NCBI RefSeq assembly: GCF_900188445.1
Contig: NZ_FZOR01000045.1
Coordinates: forward strand, 1 to 64,000
Direction of reading: 5' to 3'
From: Actinomadura meyerae
GTDB lineage: Bacteria; Actinomycetota; Actinomycetes; Streptosporangiales; Streptosporangiaceae
DNA: 64,000 nt
Shown here: positions 60,078 to 64,000 of the stretch, one piece after another
Layout of the letters: each line of letters starts with the position of its first letter
How positions within the stretch are numbered: the first letter of the stretch is position 1
The notes under the pieces: model-generated
Told to the model about the DNA's origin: nothing
Database searches by the model: none
Seen by the model: only the letters and a program-made list of their open reading frames with translations
Translations under genes and position numbers: made by a program

Positions 60078-60235
60078 CCTCCACTACCGTCCCACTCACC
60101 TACCTGGGAGCCAGGTGGCAGATCGGCGATCGTGGCCATGATCTGGTCACGCTGCTGACGGCGAGCCCGGCGCTCCAGCACCCGGTCGGCCAACGCTGCG
60201 GCTCCGGCGGCCAGGCCGGTGATGAGGGGGTCCAT
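60038..60235 (-). CDS. Small protein upstream of the ECF sigma gene
   Basis: A 65-residue protein: a short hydrophobic start (MDPLITGLAAGAAALADRV), a basic helix (LERRARRQQRDQ) and a tail, GEWDGSGGWWITLP. GGAGGAG lies 8 nt upstream of the ATG, and the stop lies 40 bp inside the sigma gene, both of which favour a real gene. I recognise no family. It may tether or inhibit the sigma factor. Confidence 0.6.
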   Translation of the reverse strand: MDPLITGLAAGAAALADRVLERRARRQQRDQIMATIADLPPGSQVGEWDGSGGWWITLPQQVLDR

Positions 60236-60520
60236 ATCGGCGCTCCTCCTGTCGTGGAACGAGCCTTGGCCAGCCAGGCGGCTGACGCAAGCACATCATC
60301 TGCACCTACATAGACGGAGTCGTGTTCAGCCAGGTCGAAAGCCGTGCCCTTCCACCACCGCGCACGATACTTGCGGGCGTGTCGGCCAATTCGGCAACGC
60401 GGGGAGCGCGGCGGCGACCAGGCGGCGGGACGACGTCAGCGACATCGCTCTCACCCGGCGGCGGCCCCGTCCGGCAGGTGCCGGCGTTGCCGCTCCTTGC
60501 GGCGGCGAGCCCGGCGACGA

Positions 60521-61189
60521 TCATTCGGGGTAGGCGTCGACGCCTGCCAGGAGCAGGTCGAGTACCTGGTCGAAGTATTCGTTGTCGGTGGCGAGGGCGT
60601 CGGATTCCGAGACCGCCGCGGCGAGGGCCTCGTCGTGCCTGTCCGCTTCGGCCTGACGCATCCGGCGCATCGCGACGGCGGTGGCGGCCGCGCCGAGAAT
60701 CTGGTTGGAGAACGCGCGGATCGCGACGGCCTGGAACTCCTCGCTTGCGCTGCATTCCTGGAGCGCGGTGACGATCCGCCGTGACAGGGCGATCGCGTTC
60801 GGGCCGATCAGGGGCCGGGAGCCGGCGAACTCCGCCGCCCAGGAGTGGCTGGTCAGCGCCGCGTAGAACAGTCCGGCGGTCTGCTTGACGGCGGTGCGCC
60901 AGGGCACCTCGGGGCCCGGCAGCGCCGACGCGGCCTCGGTGAGGATCTCGTCCACCGCCAGGTCCACCAGGTCTTCGCGGCGCTGGACGTACCAGTAGAG
61001 GCTCGTGGCGTGGACGCCGAGTTCGGCGGCGAGCTTGCGCATCGTCAGTGCGGGGGCGCCCTCGCGGTCCAGCAGCGCGATCGTGGCGGCGACGATGCGC
61101 TCGCGGCTGAGCGCCGGCTGGGAGCGCCGGCCGCGCGGCGGGCGAGTGAAGACGCTGTCGAAGTGCTGGTCGGAGCCTGAATCAGCCAT
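60521..61189 (-). CDS. TetR-family regulator
   Basis: A repressor of about 222 residues. The helix-turn-helix (LTMRKLAAELGVHATSLYWYVQRREDLVDLAV) lies at about residues 48-82 after a charged N-terminal arm, followed by a TetR_C-like domain. The start is ATG 61189 or ATG 61213; neither has a ribosome site. It is divergent from the CPBP-protease gene across a perfect TTGGAT-N3-ATCCAA operator. Confidence 0.85.
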   Translation of the reverse strand: MADSGSDQHFDSVFTRPPRGRRSQPALSRERIVAATIALLDREGAPALTMRKLAAELGVHATSLYWYVQRREDLVDLAVDEILTEAASALPGPEVPWRTAVKQTAGLFYAALTSHSWAAEFAGSRPLIGPNAIALSRRIVTALQECSASEEFQAVAIRAFSNQILGAAATAVAMRRMRQAEADRHDEALAAAVSESDALATDNEYFDQVLDLLLAGVDAYPE

Positions 61190-61218
61190 GTCCGACACTG
61201 TACTTGCTCTCATACGTT

Positions 61219-61235
61219 GTTGGATCTAATCCAAC
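61219..61235. promoter_or_regulatory. TetR operator in the divergent promoter
   Basis: GTTGGAT-CTA-ATCCAAC is a perfect inverted repeat with 7-bp arms between the TetR and CPBP start codons. Confidence 0.6.
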
Positions 61236-61315
61236 GCTGTATGTTCGACGTCGCAAGATCGCGCCGCCGCTCCTTCCGGAGGCGCTCCCGCTCCCTTGAC
61301 CAGAGGAATCTCGGC

Positions 61316-62191
61316 ATGACCACCGCACCCGCACGCCACGCCGCCCCCGCCCGCTACCGAGGCGACCTGACTCTGTTCTTCGCCATCGCCTTCACCGTCA
61401 GCTGGGCCTCCTGGGCCGCGGCGATCGGGCTGAGCGGTTCGTCGAGCCCGCTGACGGGCGCGTTCCACATGCTCGGCGCCTTCGGGCCGCTGGTCGGCGC
61501 TCTGGTGATCCGCATCCGGCGCGGGCGCCGCGGCCGGCCAGCCCCCGAGGGCACCGTCCGCTTCCGTCCCGCCAACCTCGCCTGGGCGCCACTGCTGCTC
61601 GTGGCGGCCTCCGGCCTCGTCCTGGCCGCCGCCTTCATCGCCCATGCCGCCGGCGCTCCCGCCCCCAGCTGGGACGGAGCGATGGACATCATGGCGGACT
61701 TCGGCGGCCCCGCGGCGTTCCTCGTCGGCCTGATCATCGGGGGACCGCTGTCGGAAGAGCCCGGCTGGCGCGGCACCGCCTACCCCCGGATGCGCGCCAC
61801 CATGAACCGGTACCAGGTGTCCCTCATCCTCGGCGCCATCTGGGGCGTGTGGCACCTGCCGCTGTTCTTCATCGCCGACACCGTCCAGCACGACCTCGGC
61901 GCGACCAGCCCCAGCGGCGTGCTCTTCACCGTCAGCTCCATCCCCATGGCGATGCTCTGCTGCTACGCCTACGAGCGCGCCGGGGTCCTGGCCTCCATCG
62001 CGGTGCACTTCGCCACCAACGCCACCATGGTCCTGCTGGACGTCCAGGAGCCCGTCGCCCTGGCCCTGATCATGGGCGTCCAGGCCGTCGCCGCCGTCGC
62101 GCTGCTGGCCACCGTCCGTCCCGCCGGGGGTGACTCGGTCCCCGCTCCGGCCGCGACGCCCGCGGTCCTCGGCGCCAACCCCACGCGCTGA
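61316..62191 (+). CDS. CPBP-family intramembrane metalloprotease
   Basis: A 291-residue membrane protein with about eight hydrophobic helices. It has the catalytic motifs SEEPGWRGTAYPRM (EExxxR) and IWGVWHLPLFF (FxxxH-like), and a third histidine in SIAVHFATNATM (HxxxN). These are all the elements of an active CPBP/Abi protease. AGAGGA lies 8 nt upstream of the ATG. It is divergent from, and probably controlled by, the TetR gene. Confidence 0.88.
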   Translation: MTTAPARHAAPARYRGDLTLFFAIAFTVSWASWAAAIGLSGSSSPLTGAFHMLGAFGPLVGALVIRIRRGRRGRPAPEGTVRFRPANLAWAPLLLVAASGLVLAAAFIAHAAGAPAPSWDGAMDIMADFGGPAAFLVGLIIGGPLSEEPGWRGTAYPRMRATMNRYQVSLILGAIWGVWHLPLFFIADTVQHDLGATSPSGVLFTVSSIPMAMLCCYAYERAGVLASIAVHFATNATMVLLDVQEPVALALIMGVQAVAAVALLATVRPAGGDSVPAPAATPAVLGANPTR

Positions 62192-62289
62192 CCCCTCCCG
62201 GCCCGTCCACCCCGACCACACCCACGCGGTCGGGCGGACGCGCGTCCGGGACCGTGAAACCCGTCGCGGGGAGGGCACTCAAACTGCGG

Positions 62290-62411
62290 TCAGACCGCCA
62301 GGTGCGTTCCGGTGGGGGACCAGTTGAGGCCGACGACCCAGGCTTTCGGTGGATTCGTGGCGCCGAACAAGCGGCGAGGCGGGTCGCCGCCGGCGCCTGG
62401 TGTTCGTTGGC
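62290..62411 (-). pseudogene. C-terminal fragment of a WD40-repeat gene
   Basis: Read on the minus strand, the frame ending at the TGA at 62290-62292 encodes AWVVGLNWSPTGTHLAV, a typical last WD40 blade, preceded by about 20 further codons. No start codon or upstream repeats remain, and the frame runs into the neighbouring gene. This is a decayed remnant inside the tRNA-bounded segment. Confidence 0.5.
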
Positions 62412-63071
62412 CTACCGATGTCGCCAAGCCGCAGCGCATACCTCGATCCAGGCCGCGAGGTCGGGCACGTTGTTGATCGTGAGTAGTGAGTACGGCGGGG
62501 AATCGTCCAGTGGCGTGACCTCTTCGAATGCGTGGTCCGGTGCAAAGAGGAGGAGCCGACCGCTGTCTCGATGCGCCAGTGTGAGATTCCCGTTCGCCTC
62601 CACGGCGACGGCGTAGTACTCATCTGGACTGATGGGGACCTTCAGGCCGTCGCTTTCCCAGAGCCACGCGTAGTCGGCCAGGACGTCTGAGATTCGTACA
62701 CGTGTCGCCTCGGCCGTGAGCACTTGGTCCTGATTGCACCACCAGGTGTCGGGTTCACCGAACCTCTCGACGATTCCTCCGCAGAGCCTCCAGAAGCTCG
62801 TCTGCGCTTTCGGGAAAGACCCGCCGTCCGCGTCCTCGGGCGGGTGGCAGAGCCATCCCCGGCGAACGTCCGGCGGTCCCCACGCCAGCAACTCGTACCC
62901 GATGCCTCCGACGGAGATCGGGGTGAGAGTCGTCGAGTTGAGCAGTGCGGACAGTTCAGGCAGGTCCTCGGCCGATCCGCGGGTCCAAGGCTGTGCCTCG
63001 CCGACCATGACGCTCTCTCCGGGTTGGAGGAACCATGAAACTTCCTGGAGGAACAGGTCCCAGTCGCTCAT
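62412..63071 (-). CDS. Unknown soluble protein with SUKH-like features
   Basis: A 219-residue protein rich in tryptophan and acidic residues: LPELSALLNSTTLTPISV, then LTLAHRDSGRLLLFAPDHAF and a terminal DLAAWIEVCAAAW. The pattern recalls SMI1/KNR4-type immunity proteins, but the match is weak. No ribosome site is clear at the ATG. It lies in the tRNA-bounded segment next to debris, which suits an acquired gene. Confidence 0.6.
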   Translation of the reverse strand: MSDWDLFLQEVSWFLQPGESVMVGEAQPWTRGSAEDLPELSALLNSTTLTPISVGGIGYELLAWGPPDVRRGWLCHPPEDADGGSFPKAQTSFWRLCGGIVERFGEPDTWWCNQDQVLTAEATRVRISDVLADYAWLWESDGLKVPISPDEYYAVAVEANGNLTLAHRDSGRLLLFAPDHAFEEVTPLDDSPPYSLLTINNVPDLAAWIEVCAAAWRHR

Positions 63072-63322
63072 GCTGCGATGATGGCAGGCCCGCTCTTGCC
63101 TGCCGGGCCAGGCCCCGCGAGGTCGCTCATCAACTCCTTGGGACGCCGGGGGCGGGTCTCAGGTGAGCGTCTTCAGCCTGCTGCTTCCCTATAGGCCTTG
63201 GTGAGAGCCTTCAGGAGGCCGTCGGAGACCTCGTGGGTGACGTTGCCCTGGCTCAGCCGGATCGCGCGGCAGCACCGCGTCAGCGAGAGGGCCGTTCGAC
63301 GGGCGATCCAGGGCCAACAAAG

Positions 63323-63401
63323 CGGACATCCCGGAATGCGACAGGGACTTCGTCCGAGATCGAGATCTTGGACGAAGTCCCTGGTGTGGCGGAGGATCGG
63401 G
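63323..63401. repeat. Right 79-bp direct repeat at tRNA-Ser (possible attB-side copy)
   Basis: The partner of 58455-58533. It runs from downstream of the tRNA terminator into the last part of the intact tRNA-Ser gene. Confidence 0.7.
63343..63382 (-). terminator. tRNA-Ser transcription terminator
   Basis: Arms AGGGACTTCGTCC (63343-63355) and GGACGAAGTCCCT (63370-63382) with a paired inner segment form a stem of about 19 bp right after the tRNA 3' end. Confidence 0.85.
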
Positions 63402-63478
63402 GATTTGAACCCCGGATGGGCGTGAACCCAAACCGCATTAGCAGTGCGGCGCCATAGACCGGACTAGGCGAATCCTCC
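63387..63478 (-). tRNA. tRNA-Ser(GCT)
   Basis: A 92-nt class II tRNA on the minus strand. The acceptor arms GGAGGAT and ATCCTCC pair; the anticodon stem-loop is CCGCA-CTGCTAA-TGCGG, giving anticodon GCT (AGC/AGT serine codons). A long variable arm (GTTTGGGTTCACGCCCAT region) and the T arm CCGGGGTTCAAATCCCCG are present. Discriminator G and an encoded CCA lie at 63390-63387. It reads serine codons and is a frequent integration site for mobile elements. Confidence 0.95.
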
Positions 63479-63615
63479 AGGAGCCATCGGGCTCAGGACA
63501 GGCTACCGGTTCGGCGAGCCAACCGGCAAAGCCTGCGTCCCGTGGCTCCAGCAGCATAATGCGTAGCGGGCGAGGACGTGCCGCTCCCGGGGCCGCGGGA
63601 GCGAGGCGTCGTGGA

Positions 63616-64000
63616 TCATCCCAGGCGGAACCCGGTGAAACCGCAGGCCTTGGCGAGGTCGTTGCCGTGCTGCTGCATGGCGGCGGTGTCGGGGCGGCTG
63701 CCGAGGGCCGAGGTGTTGCCGGAGCTCAGGTTCCGCAGCATCTCCGCGGTCTTGTCGAGGTCGCCGGCGAACGCGGTCGCGGCGGACTCGACGTCACCAC
63801 CGGCGCTCTGGCCCTCCGAGCGGACCTTGGCCGCGGTGTCCGTGAACTTCTGAGCGGTCGCGGACGCGCCGCTCGACGATCCCGCGGACATGCCGCTGGT
63901 GGAGAAGCTCCGCAGCTCCTTCTCGATGTTCTTGCAGGCAGTCGTCTTCTTCCCGCCGGCGATGGCGTCGACGGCGCCGCAGCCGGTGGAGGTGAGCATC
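63616..64000 (-). CDS. Lipoprotein of unknown function, N-terminus outside the window
   Basis: At least 128 residues, running off the window edge. LTSTGCGAVDA at the visible start looks like a lipobox with the modified Cys, so only the signal peptide is missing. The mature part is helical and rich in Ala, Ser and Gln (AAKVRSEGQSAGGDVESAA), with one pair of cysteines (TACKN and KACGF). The function is unknown; it resembles small actinobacterial secreted helical proteins. Confidence 0.75.
   Translation of the reverse strand, partial: MLTSTGCGAVDAIAGGKKTTACKNIEKELRSFSTSGMSAGSSSGASATAQKFTDTAAKVRSEGQSAGGDVESAATAFAGDLDKTAEMLRNLSSGNTSALGSRPDTAAMQQHGNDLAKACGFTGFRLG

Noticed and set aside
63173..63300. 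Minus-strand frame ending at 63173 with a helical protein-like tail
   Set aside because: No start codon with a ribosome site and no recognisable family; it may be a remnant but cannot be supported as a gene.
1..64000. CRISPR array, rRNA operon, integrase or insertion sequence
   Set aside because: No regularly spaced repeat array, rRNA-like segment, recombinase or transposase motif was found. The short tandem repeats have only two or three units without spacers.

Overview
The window is very GC-rich, has strong G/C bias at third codon positions, uses many GTG and TTG starts, and carries families typical of soil actinobacteria: DUF397/DUF5753 regulators, ECF sigma factors with SnoaL-like tails, SpoIIE phosphatases, class F sortase, and GH10/GH62 xylan enzymes with ricin-type CBM13 domains. 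It looks like a chromosomal segment of a filamentous actinomycete, possibly Streptosporangiales/Actinomadura-like; the genus is a guess. No rRNA, CRISPR array, transposase or integrase was seen. There is one tRNA, tRNA-Ser(GCT).

Region 1 (1-12.6 kb) is catabolic: 4-hydroxybenzoate 3-monooxygenase (pobA), an NMT1/TauA-type ABC uptake system (binding protein, two permeases, ATPase), a YtcJ-like amidohydrolase, a GntR/FCD regulator with related candidate operators at both divergent promoters, and a three-subunit molybdenum hydroxylase of PaoABC/YagTSR type. Together they suggest uptake and oxidation of an aromatic or N-heterocyclic compound.

Region 2 (12.7-30 kb) is mostly regulators beside the genes they probably control: a PAS/GAF/SpoIIE phosphatase, ECF sigma-DoxX, TetR-oxidoreductase with an exact 18-bp triple operator, HxlR-MFS with a 29-bp palindrome, and a second ECF sigma divergent from a LUD protein across a mirror-image promoter. 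A 1295-residue NACHT/STAND-type NTPase stands alone in the middle (18.5-22.4 kb).

Region 3 (30-45.6 kb) holds membrane proteins, a divergent xylan-degradation pair (GH10 xylanase and GH62 arabinofuranosidase, both with CBM13), a Ser/Thr kinase with a PQQ-like propeller, a TetR/DHFR-like pair, a protein-isoaspartate-type methyltransferase interrupted by an in-frame TGA, an XRE/DUF2975 pair, and a SUKH-ankyrin protein.

Region 4 (45.6-54.3 kb) looks accessory and has less extreme GC bias: a cassette of two HIT proteins, a ThiL-like AIRS protein, a methyltransferase and an unknown protein; then a WhiJ-like module (XRE/DUF5753, two DUF397 copies made by a recent tandem duplication, and a divergent HATPase); then a small exported SH3-like protein, a degenerate copy of its start, and a class F sortase.

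Region 5 (54.3-64 kb) has an alpha/beta hydrolase and MBL-fold pair divergent from a second HxlR regulator, an MFS exporter, and then a segment bounded by 79-bp direct repeats that contain the 3' end and terminator of tRNA-Ser. Inside that segment lie an operon of small protein-ECF sigma-degenerate nucleotidyl cyclase, a TetR/CPBP protease pair, and debris including a WD40 fragment. This is probably a small tRNA-associated island.
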